From: Verrucomicrobiota bacterium
GTDB taxonomy: Bacteria; Verrucomicrobiota; Verrucomicrobiia; Chthoniobacterales; Terrimicrobiaceae
Length of the DNA stretch: 22,482 nucleotides
Direction of reading: 5' to 3'
Assembly: GCA_026398285.1 (NCBI GenBank)
Contig: JAPLTI010000121.1
Location: forward strand, 1 to 22,482
Shown: positions 8,569 to 16,015 of the stretch, one piece after another
Layout: every line of letters starts with the position of its first letter
Numbering within the stretch: position 1 is the first letter of the stretch
Position numbers and translations under genes: made by a program
Notes under the pieces: generated by a model
Database searches by the model: none
What the model saw: the letters and a program-made list of their open reading frames with translations, nothing else
What the model was told of the DNA's origin: nothing

Positions 8569-8832
8569 GGTGAAATTGTTTTCGGTCGTGCGTGATTTGA
8601 CGTTTGAGCGCCGAGAAGCGGGTTGCGATGCGTTTCATCGCGGCCACAGATATTCGACGAATTCTGATCGGCTACGGGTTTATTGTGAAGATTTCGTAAC
8701 ACATCGCCTACCCGGTCGATTCTGATCAGGCTTTCGGAATGGTGAGGAATTTTTAAAATTGGAGGAACCACCATGAGGCCCTCGGCGTGGTTCGAGCGGC
8801 TTGGAAACGGCTTCCGCGGCCGCTGACAAGCG

Positions 8833-8861
8833 CGCGATTCGCGGTGGGCTTATGAATCGCG
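8833..8861. terminator. Hairpin overlapping the stop codon of the universal stress protein gene
   Basis: A perfect 8-bp inverted repeat (CGCGATTC at 8833-8840, GAATCGCG at 8854-8861) with a 13-base loop spans the end of the minus-strand universal stress protein gene. It may stabilise or terminate the transcript. No U-run follows on the minus strand, so the role is uncertain. Confidence 0.3.
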
Positions 8862-10187
8862 AGCCGGCCAGACCACGAGCACGGGGCGTTCACATTTTTG
8901 GAGGACACCGAGGGCGACGGAACCCGTGAGACGGGCGGCCGCTCCCGGCCTCGTGTGCGCTCCGATGCAGACGAGGTCGGCGTTGAAGGACTCCGCCGCC
9001 TGGCAGATCGCTTCAACGACATGGGCATTTTCAACGACGCGAATCTCGGAGTTGACGGAGGAAAAGCCGGGAGCGTCGGGGATTTGCGCGCGCAATTGTT
9101 CCGTGCACTCGGCGATATGCCGGGCGCTTTCAGTCGATCCCGAAGGTTTGCAGACATGGGCTATGCACACGGTGCCGTCTTGATCGACGACGGAGTAGGC
9201 ATAGGACAGGGCGTGTGCGCCATTTGGCTTCAGGTCGGTTGCGACCAGCACGCGGCGGCACGGGCGCACGGCGGGAGCGGGTTCCAGAGACTTTGGCACG
9301 CAGACCACACTCATCGGAGCATGCCGCAGAATGGCGCTGGAGAACGATCCGCGCGCGAAGCGTTTCAATCCTTGGCGTTGATGTGTGCCGACCACGAGGA
9401 GGTCGGCCTGGTTTTTGATGGCGAGGTTCACAATCTGGAGGTCGGCTTTCCCCTCGCTGGCGCGCACCAAAATTTCCAAGGGTTCCAATCCGGGAATCGC
9501 CGAGGCTTTTTCCCGCAAATCCCGCTCCAGAATCGCCTGAACGGCGGGTTGGTTGTCGCCCGATTCCTGCGAGTCGCAAAGGCCGAGGCGCTTTTCTTCG
9601 CGATAGGGAGCGTTCACATGACCGAGCAACACTTCGCACGGGCCAATATCCCGCAACTTGCCGACCCAGTGCAAGGCGGCGTCCGAAGAAGGCGAGAAAT
9701 CCGCCGCGACAAAAACCCTCAACGCCCGCTCGCCACGCGACCATGCCTCGAATGGCTTCGCCGAGCGCACAGTGAGCGTGGGCACGGGAGCGGCTTCCGA
9801 GATTTCTTCGGAGACACTGCCGAGCGTCCAGCGATCAAACGCCGTTTTGCTCACTGCTGAAACCACAAGCAAATCCACGGGATTTTTGGATGCAAAATCG
9901 ACGAGGGCATCCTCGGCATACTGGCCATGCAAAACCTCTCCGGTGACGCGCTCCAAGTTTGAAGTCGCGGATTCGATCTCGTGTTTCAACTTCTCACGGG
10001 CCGGCTGCAGATACCGGGTTGCTTCAGCCTTGGTATCGCAGTGGATATTGAATTGATCCGCGACATGCAGAAGCTTGAGCGGCTTGTGAAATCGTCCAGC
10101 CAAGGCGGCGGCGGCGGCAATACCCTCGGTGGAATTTTCAGAAAAATCCGTGCCGCAAACAATCAATCGATCAGTCGTTTTTTTCAT
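8850..10187 (-). CDS. Universal stress protein with three tandem UspA domains
   Basis: 445 residues, about three times a single UspA domain. Each third opens with a UspA-type first strand: RLIVCGTDFSENSTEG (about 8-23), LRVFVAADFSPSSDAAL (about 160-176) and RRVLVATDLKPNGAHAL (about 310-326). The nucleotide-binding-loop regions near the domain ends are GTHQRQGLKRFARGSFSS (domain 2) and GAHTRPGAAARLTGSVA (domain 3). Both keep the final Gly-Ser but replace the middle Gly of the G-x2-G-x9-G(S/T) motif; in domain 1 the loop is more degenerate (SAVSKTAFDRWTLGSVS). ATP binding is therefore doubtful at least for domain 1. Such proteins are cytoplasmic and linked to stress or energy limitation. The ATG at 10187 has a GGAAG-like site upstream. 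The gene is monocistronic by spacing: 244 bases from the protease gene and about 210 from the phosphatase remnant. That 210-base gap (8640-8849) holds no recognisable gene. Confidence 0.85.
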   Translation of the reverse strand: MKKTTDRLIVCGTDFSENSTEGIAAAAALAGRFHKPLKLLHVADQFNIHCDTKAEATRYLQPAREKLKHEIESATSNLERVTGEVLHGQYAEDALVDFASKNPVDLLVVSAVSKTAFDRWTLGSVSEEISEAAPVPTLTVRSAKPFEAWSRGERALRVFVAADFSPSSDAALHWVGKLRDIGPCEVLLGHVNAPYREEKRLGLCDSQESGDNQPAVQAILERDLREKASAIPGLEPLEILVRASEGKADLQIVNLAIKNQADLLVVGTHQRQGLKRFARGSFSSAILRHAPMSVVCVPKSLEPAPAVRPCRRVLVATDLKPNGAHALSYAYSVVDQDGTVCIAHVCKPSGSTESARHIAECTEQLRAQIPDAPGFSSVNSEIRVVENAHVVEAICQAAESFNADLVCIGAHTRPGAAARLTGSVALGVLQKCERPVLVVWPARDS

Positions 10188-10334
10188 ACGACATCATAGC
10201 ACTTCCAAGGCGGGCGCTTGTTTTTTATGGCTGGGGTGTTCACCCCGCGAGGGAGAGGGGCGCGACCGTGTCGGTTGCGCAGGCGCAGGGTGTGGTTGGT
10301 CATCGATGAGGTGGCCACGCGCATCGAGGAAAAT

Positions 10335-10356
10335 GGGACATGCCGGAGGATGTCCC
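10335..10356. repeat. Hairpin with GCCGGAGG loop
   Basis: GGGACAT (10335-10341) and ATGTCCC (10350-10356) form a 7-bp stem closing an 8-base loop, GCCGGAGG. A second hairpin with almost the same loop but a different, self-complementary stem is at 18192-18209. This copy lies downstream of the minus-strand protease gene. Confidence 0.45.
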
Positions 10357-10374
10357 TCCCGGTTTACGATTGGG

Positions 10375-10412
10375 CCAGGCTGCATGGGGGGGTGTGGTTC
10401 CATGCAGCCTGG
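10375..10412 (-). terminator. Strong hairpin downstream of the subtilase gene
   Basis: A perfect 13-bp inverted repeat (CCAGGCTGCATGG at 10375-10387, CCATGCAGCCTGG at 10400-10412) with a 12-base loop starts 20 bases past the stop of the minus-strand protease gene. Position and stem strength fit a terminator or 3' mRNA stabiliser. No T-tract follows, so simple Rho-independent termination is not proven. Confidence 0.5.
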
Positions 10413-10431
10413 GCTGGGGGTGAGTCGTCTT

Positions 10432-13400
10432 TTACCGGCGGGGCTTTGGCAGGAGTTGTTTATTGCGGAGTGTGACCGGTGTGGCGGAGTTGCGCGGGGC
10501 GGCGTAGTTCCAATCGAAATCCCAGTAGTTGTCGTTGGTATCGGTAGCGCCGACGTTGGCTCGGTAGATGGCGTAGTAGCGCTCGGGGGCGATGGCGGGG
10601 TATGCGCCTTCGTAGGCATTGGCGTTGCCGTAACCAACGAAGTCGCTGAGATTCGCCAGACCGAGGGGTGAGGCCACGGCCAGCGGCGTCGCGGTTCTCA
10701 TGAGGGCCACTTTGCCTTGCTTGGCGGCGAGGTCGTAGAAACCCGAAGCGTCGGCTTTTGGCAGATCGTAGGCGTAGTCGCCGCCTGCGAGGGCAATGAG
10801 ATAGTAGCCTCGCGCTGGAATGGTTCCCTTCAGCGGAACCGCCGTCCATTGAGTGCCCGAGCCGCCGGTGAGCTGCAGTGACCATCCATCAAGCTGCGCG
10901 GGAGCTGTCCCTTGATTGTAGAGTTCCACATAGTCGTGGCTGTAATCCGACCACCAACGGCCTCCGCCGGCGTAGATTTGGCTGATGACGACAGCGGCTG
11001 GCGGGGTGGTGACGGTAAAGGCCGTGGAACTCGTCGCGCTGGCTGTGGCGGTGGATATCCTCACTGGTCCAGTGGTGGCTCCGAGCGGAACTGTGGCGCT
11101 GATCTGCGTGGCGGAGACGAATCTCCAAACGCTGGCGGTGACGCCATTGAACTGCACGCCGGTTAATGCCGAGAGATTGGTGCCATTGATCAAGACGCTT
11201 GTGCCGACAGGCCCGCTCGCTGGTGAGAACGAGGAAATGGTCGGCGCGGGCAGCGGTGCTACGACGCTGACCGTGACCGATGTCGATGTGCCAACAGCAC
11301 CTTGGCTATCAGTCGCCCGTGCCGTGAGGATATAATTTCCAGCGGCGGCGGGTTTCCAAGCGATCGAATACGGTGCAGTGGTATCAACGCCCAGCGATGT
11401 CGAGCCGCTGAAGAATTCCACGCGGGAAACGACACCCGCAGCGCCGGAGGATGTGCGATCCGAGGCATTCGCTGCGAGGGTGAGCTGCGATCCCAGGCTG
11501 ATGCTTGTCCCGCTCGTTGGCGAAGAGAGGCTCACTGTTGGAGCGGGGTTCACCGGTGCGGGAGTGGGTGTTGGAGTCGGGTTGGGGCTCGGACTTGGTG
11601 ATGGGGTCGGCGTTGGTGTGGGTGTCGTCGAGGCTGCCGCGCCGGTGATGACGAGCGCGTAAGGTTGGGCGTTTGTGGTGAGTGCGGCATCCATCGACAC
11701 GTTCACTGTGTAGGTCCCGGCGCGGTTCGGATTGGAAATGTAAACCTGCTCGGTGTTGTCCACCCGGTTTTTTCCTGTGGTGGCGGCAGCGGACATGGCG
11801 GCCGAGGTCCACGAGCCGACGAAGGGCATGACGAACGGCAGATAGGCAGTGGCTCCATCCGGGCCTGTGATTTTCAAATCCAGGTCGTGCACGAGATTTG
11901 CCGTCCTGCTGTCGGCGGCTGTCTGCGCGGCGCCGGCGGGGTCTGTCCAAGACAGGGTGGCGCGAATGGGGCTGACTCCATCCCAAGTGAAGGTGGTGGT
12001 GGTTGATTTCACGGCAGCCGTGAGCGTGTTCTCAAGGATTCTTGGCACGGCCGGGCTGGCCTTTTGCGCAAGGATGAGATCGGCGGCGGCTTTTACATTG
12101 ATCAATCCCCAACCGAATTTGTAGTCAGGGCCTGGGTTTCCGAGATCATCGGCCGTGTGGACGAGGAGCGCCTTGAGAAGGCTGGCGCGGGGGCGTTGGC
12201 CGAATGTATTCGCGTAGAGTTGCTGGATGAGCGCAGCTGAGCCGGCGGCATTTGGCGTCGCCATGCTGGTGCCGCTGTAGGTGCCGTCGTAGGAGGAATC
12301 GCTCGCAGCCGTGGTGGAGTAAACACTCACACCGTTGGCAACGAGGTCGGGCTTGATGCGCCCGTCGTCGCAGGGGCCCCAACTCGAGAAGCTGCTCATG
12401 GATCCGGCGGATGGAGCGCGCACTCCCGCGACAACGGCGTCGTTCACCGCACCAATGGTGACGATGTTTTTTGCGAGGGAGTTGAATGTGATCGATTGGA
12501 ATCCGCCCAGCGCGGTGAGGGAGTCCTGTTCGTTGCCGGCCGCCCAGAAGGGGAGGTAATAGGGTAGAGACCATGCGAGCGCGTCGGTCGTCTGAGCCTG
12601 GGTCTCGTAGCGGCCCATGTCTGCTGTGCCAGCGCCGTATCCGTAGGAGTGGTTCGAGAGCGGCACGGCCGACAATGCAGTGGCTGTCGCTGCGCCGCTA
12701 GCTGTCATCTCGGCGTAGTCATTATCCCAATCGTAGGAATCGACGGTGGACTTCGGTGCCATGCCTTTTGCGATGGCATCGACTCCAGTCGCTGCGATGG
12801 TGCCGGCGACATGGGTCGAGTGGTCGTCGAGCGGTGTCGCGGCGTTTTTATTCGTCACCCGTCCGGTCAGCTCGCGGTGTGTGTTGCGGATGGAGCCCGC
12901 ATCCCACACACCCACTTTCACGCCCGTGCCATCGAGGCCATAGGGTGCCGACTGGATCAGGTTCGCGGCTGTGGAGATCGCGGCGTTCTTGTTGTTTGTG
13001 ACGCGATAGAGCGGCTGGTCGCCACGGAAATCATGGAGGATCGAAACCTTGCCACCCGCCTCATCGATGCGCACAGGGACGCCGAGTTGACCGGCTTTCT
13101 CCAGCACGGCATCCATGCGGCTCTCTTCGATTTGGGTCATCTGAGCCACGACCTTCTCGCGCTCTTCGGGATTGCTCATGTCGGCTGACTGCAGGAGTTG
13201 CACAATCGGGTTCGTCGGCCCTGCCGGACCGCTTGCAGCCGCGCTTGAAGAAGTGAAGCCCTGCTGGTGGGTGGGGTTGTTGTTTTGCGCCGCTGCGGCT
13301 ACGCCGGTGCTGCTATCTGAATCTGGCGAAGGATCCGGCATCTGTGCTGGCAATGGTGCGGGCGGCTCTCCCGGTCCCGATGGGGCCATGGCAGTCGCTG

Positions 13401-13587
13401 TTCTGCTTTGCTGCTGGTTCGACGCAGCGCCGCTGGAATCTGAGGCGGCTGGAATTCCGACGCTGGCGTCGGCGGGTTGTGTGTTGACGGGTGAAGTGTG
13501 TTTCCGGCTGGAGGCTTGGTCGGCATAAAAAACGCCGGTCAATGCGATGGAGGAAACACCCAGGCAGGTAATGATTGTTTTTTTCAT
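10432..13587 (-). CDS. Secreted subtilisin-like (S8) serine protease with Ig-like, IPT/TIG and lamin-tail domains
   Basis: 1051 residues. A signal peptide opens the protein (MKKTIITCLGVSSIALTGVFYA), followed by a low-complexity Ser/Ala/Pro/Gln region and a propeptide-like segment up to about 210. The S8 domain holds the triad D229 (VGVWDAG), H259 (DDHSTHVAGTIAATG) and S441 (YSGTSMATPNAAG), with oxyanion Asn N352 (WAAGNEQ). After a P-domain-like beta region comes a Thr/Pro/Ser linker (about 655-685), a bacterial Ig-like domain (VSLSSPTSGTSISLGSQLTL), an IPT/TIG domain (ISSFSPASGPVGTSVLING) and a C-terminal lamin-tail domain (HDYVELYNQGTAPAQLDGWS). It is expected to be secreted or surface-held and to degrade extracellular protein. 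It diverges from the FGE gene with 186 bases between. No PEP-CTERM or Por-secretion tail was recognised; the protein ends in KQLLPKPRR. Confidence 0.9.
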   Translation of the reverse strand: MKKTIITCLGVSSIALTGVFYADQASSRKHTSPVNTQPADASVGIPAASDSSGAASNQQQSRTATAMAPSGPGEPPAPLPAQMPDPSPDSDSSTGVAAAAQNNNPTHQQGFTSSSAAASGPAGPTNPIVQLLQSADMSNPEEREKVVAQMTQIEESRMDAVLEKAGQLGVPVRIDEAGGKVSILHDFRGDQPLYRVTNNKNAAISTAANLIQSAPYGLDGTGVKVGVWDAGSIRNTHRELTGRVTNKNAATPLDDHSTHVAGTIAATGVDAIAKGMAPKSTVDSYDWDNDYAEMTASGAATATALSAVPLSNHSYGYGAGTADMGRYETQAQTTDALAWSLPYYLPFWAAGNEQDSLTALGGFQSITFNSLAKNIVTIGAVNDAVVAGVRAPSAGSMSSFSSWGPCDDGRIKPDLVANGVSVYSTTAASDSSYDGTYSGTSMATPNAAGSAALIQQLYANTFGQRPRASLLKALLVHTADDLGNPGPDYKFGWGLINVKAAADLILAQKASPAVPRILENTLTAAVKSTTTTFTWDGVSPIRATLSWTDPAGAAQTAADSRTANLVHDLDLKITGPDGATAYLPFVMPFVGSWTSAAMSAAATTGKNRVDNTEQVYISNPNRAGTYTVNVSMDAALTTNAQPYALVITGAAASTTPTPTPTPSPSPSPNPTPTPTPAPVNPAPTVSLSSPTSGTSISLGSQLTLAANASDRTSSGAAGVVSRVEFFSGSTSLGVDTTAPYSIAWKPAAAGNYILTARATDSQGAVGTSTSVTVSVVAPLPAPTISSFSPASGPVGTSVLINGTNLSALTGVQFNGVTASVWRFVSATQISATVPLGATTGPVRISTATASATSSTAFTVTTPPAAVVISQIYAGGGRWWSDYSHDYVELYNQGTAPAQLDGWSLQLTGGSGTQWTAVPLKGTIPARGYYLIALAGGDYAYDLPKADASGFYDLAAKQGKVALMRTATPLAVASPLGLANLSDFVGYGNANAYEGAYPAIAPERYYAIYRANVGATDTNDNYWDFDWNYAAPRNSATPVTLRNKQLLPKPRR

Positions 13588-13589
13588 TG

Positions 13590-13617
13590 TGCTGAGGGTT
13601 TGTTGAAATGCTCAGCA
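13590..13617. promoter_or_regulatory. Inverted repeat just upstream of the protease start
   Basis: TGCTGAG (13590-13596) and CTCAGCA (13611-13617) form a perfect 7-bp inverted repeat with a 14-base spacer, ending only two bases before the minus-strand ATG (13585-13587). It could be an operator or an mRNA hairpin occluding the ribosome site; no Shine-Dalgarno is visible there. Confidence 0.35.
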
Positions 13618-13773
13618 TCAGGTGTGCCAATGACATCGACAAAGTGACGGCTCTTGCAACCCCGGCTTCCGCGATCGATGTTTACCTTCCAGCGTGGGCT
13701 GTGGATGAATTCACAAGGCCGCGTTTTTTCGTTATGCACATGACCTCCGCGCCTTTCACCTGAAGAAATCCCC

Positions 13774-14826
13774 TTGAAAATATTCCAACTCACTTTCGCA
13801 TTGGCGGCTCTTTTCTTTGTTGGATGCCAGCCAGCGCCACTAACGGACGGCATGGTTCTGATACCTGGCGGGGAATTTCTGATGGGCTCGGATGCCGGGT
13901 ATGCGTTTCCCAACGAGCGGCCAGCGCATCGCGTGAAGGTGAAGCCGTTCTTTTTGGACATCCATGCGGTCACGAATGCCGAGTTCTCGAAATTTGTGAA
14001 AGCGACTGGCTATGTAACCATCGCCGAGCGTGCTGTGGATTGGGAAGAAATGAGAAAGCAAGTCCCGCCGGGCACGCCCAAACCGCCTGCAGAGGTGCTT
14101 GCGCCCGGGTCTTTGGTTTTTCAACCAACCAAGGGGCCCGTGAATTTGCGCGATCTGTCCGCATGGTGGCGATGGACGCATGGGGCCTCGTGGATACATC
14201 CCGAAGGCCCCGGCAGCAGCATTGCGGGCAGGGAGAATCATCCCGTGGTCCACATCGCTTGGGAGGATGCAAATGCTTATGCTGACTGGCTCGGCAAGCG
14301 CCTTCCCACCGAGGCGGAGTGGGAATTTGCGGCGGCTGGAGGTGATGAGGGAAAACGCTACGCTTGGGGCAATGAGGAACGGCCTGACGGGCGTTTCATG
14401 CTGAATCGCTGGACCGGGCAATTTCCATACCGCAATGATGCCTCGGATGGATTCGCAGGAACTTCGCCGGTTGGCTCCTTTCCCGCGAATGGCTACGGGC
14501 TATACGACATGGGCGGCAATGTGTGGAACTGGTGCAGCGACCTTTATCGAGCCGATGCCTTTGCCGAGCGCTCCCAGAGCGGCGAGATCTGCTGCGACCC
14601 CGCCGGCCCTAAAACCACGCAAGGCGAGAAAGCTATTCCAGGCGACCCTTCGCCGCCCACGGTTCCTGGAGTGGAGCGCCGTGTTACCAAGGGGGGATCG
14701 TTTCTCTGCCATCCGGATTACTGTGAAAGCTATCGCCCCTCGGCGAGGCGCGGCACGCCGCCGGATACTGGTAGCAGCCATGTCGGCTTCCGCTGCGCAA
14801 AAGATGCGGCGCCGGTAGAGTATTGA
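13774..14826 (+). CDS. Formylglycine-generating enzyme (SUMF1/FGE family), lipoprotein
   Basis: 350 residues from a TTG start; the signal sequence (MKIFQLTFALAALFFVGC) ends in a lipobox-like FVGC, predicting lipid anchoring at C18. The FGE-sulfatase domain spans about 26-342: MVLIPGGEFLMGSD, HAVTNAEFSKFV, PVVHIAWEDANAYADWLGKR, LPTEAEWEFAAAGG, YGLYDMGGNVWNW. The copper-binding catalytic cysteines are C312 and C317 in GGSFLCHPDYCESYRPSARR, the arrangement of true FGE rather than of the structural relatives lacking them. FGE oxidises the cysteine of a C-x-P/A-x-R motif in sulfatases to formylglycine; the neighbouring arylsulfatase has such a motif and is the obvious client. The export signal is notable, as modification would then happen in the envelope. 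The catalytic C-terminus has a diverged copy at 17980-18144. Confidence 0.92.
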   Translation: MKIFQLTFALAALFFVGCQPAPLTDGMVLIPGGEFLMGSDAGYAFPNERPAHRVKVKPFFLDIHAVTNAEFSKFVKATGYVTIAERAVDWEEMRKQVPPGTPKPPAEVLAPGSLVFQPTKGPVNLRDLSAWWRWTHGASWIHPEGPGSSIAGRENHPVVHIAWEDANAYADWLGKRLPTEAEWEFAAAGGDEGKRYAWGNEERPDGRFMLNRWTGQFPYRNDASDGFAGTSPVGSFPANGYGLYDMGGNVWNWCSDLYRADAFAERSQSGEICCDPAGPKTTQGEKAIPGDPSPPTVPGVERRVTKGGSFLCHPDYCESYRPSARRGTPPDTGSSHVGFRCAKDAAPVEY

Positions 14827-14840
14827 AAGCGAGAGGCAAA

Positions 14841-14861
14841 GCCCGGTTTTTAAAAATGGGC
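14841..14861. terminator. Palindromic T/A-tract hairpin between convergent genes
   Basis: GCCC and GGGC flank a central TTTTTAAAAA, giving a near-palindrome of 21 bases, 15 bases after the FGE stop and between the convergent FGE and HAD genes. It could act as a bidirectional terminator. A second small hairpin lies at 14886-14904 (TGCTGC/GCAGCA), nearer the HAD stop. Confidence 0.35.
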
Positions 14862-14922
14862 GCTTCGGATCCTTCCACGGCAAGATGCTGCGCGAGGGGC
14901 AGCAAGTGTTTCGTGTGAAACT

Positions 14923-15915
14923 TCAGTCGGCAAAAATTGTGCGCCAGTCGGTTTTCATATCCACGATGATCCAATTGCGTTTGGGAGCATCTGCCAGTGC
15001 GGCGACCAGTTTTCCGCTGCTCTTGGGATGAGCGTCGTAGGCGTATTCGCGCTCGGAATCTGTGTGGTGAACGATCACGCCGAGGGAGGGGTGCGGGTTG
15101 GCAATAGTGGTGTATTCTAGCATGGCCTTGTCGCCATCGCTATTTCCAAAGCAGGCTATCGGTCGGCGGCCGATAAATTGGTGAATGGCTTCAGGCTTGC
15201 CTGGCCCGTCATCCACGAAAAGGCTGTTCATCGTCTTGAGAAGAACAGGGCCGTCTGTCCTCAGTTCATAGACCACGGCGGCATGTGATCCCAAGACCTG
15301 CTCGGGCACGATGCCATAAACCCGCTCGCTGAAGACCCTCATAAAATCGGATCCGCCGCCCGAGACGAGGAATGTCTTGAACCCATTGGAGCGAAGGTAG
15401 GCCAGCACTTCCTGCATGGGTTGATAGGTCAATTGGTCGTAAGGTTTCGCGAATTTGGGGTGTTTCGCGGTGGCCAGCCAATCCCTCACACGGGCGGCAA
15501 AGGCTGTGGTGGTCATGCCAGAACCTGTCACGGCGACGAGGTGAAAGAGTCCTTTGTAATGGTCCGCAAGAAGCGGTGCGATGTCACCAGCGAGTGCGGA
15601 TTGTATGAACTTGTCATCCTTCCACTCGGGGTGCTCGGGAAGTTGGCGCCTCAATTCATCGATCGAAAATGCAATTTGAAAAGGAAGAGGGTTTTCCGGC
15701 CAGAGGGTGCCGTCATTGTCAAAGACCGCTATGCGCTCGGCAACTGGAACAAAGCCGCTCGCATCCTTGTTCGTCACATTTTCCACATAAGCAATGATCG
15801 CTTTTTTGGAAGGTGCGTCAGTCCAAGAGGGAAGCGGGTCGCCTGCCCGGCAGATGCCGACAAGCGTGGAGAGGACGCAAAGATAAAGTGCGAGGCGGTT
15901 AAGGTTCACAAGCAA
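14923..15915 (-). CDS. Exported HAD-superfamily phosphatase (phosphoserine phosphatase-like)
   Basis: 330 residues from a TTG start (a GTG lies two codons in). A signal peptide is present, with a likely cut after residue 24 (LSTLVGICRA). The four HAD motifs are visible: motif I D66-x-D68 in AVFDNDGTLW, motif II S185 in FLVSGGGSDF, motif III K240 in GPGKPEAI and motif IV in CFGNSDGDKAM (D260). A helical cap lies between motifs I and II. This family of secreted HAD hydrolases is often seen beside arylsulfatases (from memory of such loci). The substrate is unknown; a phosphoester hydrolase of the periplasm is the safe call. It lies 100 bases downstream of the sulfatase stop on the same strand and may share its transcript. 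Confidence 0.85.
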   Translation of the reverse strand: MLVNLNRLALYLCVLSTLVGICRAGDPLPSWTDAPSKKAIIAYVENVTNKDASGFVPVAERIAVFDNDGTLWPENPLPFQIAFSIDELRRQLPEHPEWKDDKFIQSALAGDIAPLLADHYKGLFHLVAVTGSGMTTTAFAARVRDWLATAKHPKFAKPYDQLTYQPMQEVLAYLRSNGFKTFLVSGGGSDFMRVFSERVYGIVPEQVLGSHAAVVYELRTDGPVLLKTMNSLFVDDGPGKPEAIHQFIGRRPIACFGNSDGDKAMLEYTTIANPHPSLGVIVHHTDSEREYAYDAHPKSSGKLVAALADAPKRNWIIVDMKTDWRTIFAD

Positions 15916-16015
15916 TGGATGAATCTTTTCTCACTACTTCTGGACGACACGCGGAGCGGGAAGCCTATCGGTGACAGGATTTGGCTGGGTTGGACAAAAA
16001 CGGATTGGCAATCGG

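Noticed and set aside
8565..8774. 69-residue minus-strand frame as the lost N-terminus of PhoD
   Set aside because: It contains no signal peptide and no PhoD N-terminal motif, so it does not supply the missing part.
8898..9860. Plus-strand open frame of 320 residues
   Set aside because: Antisense to the universal stress protein; no motif or start signal supports it.
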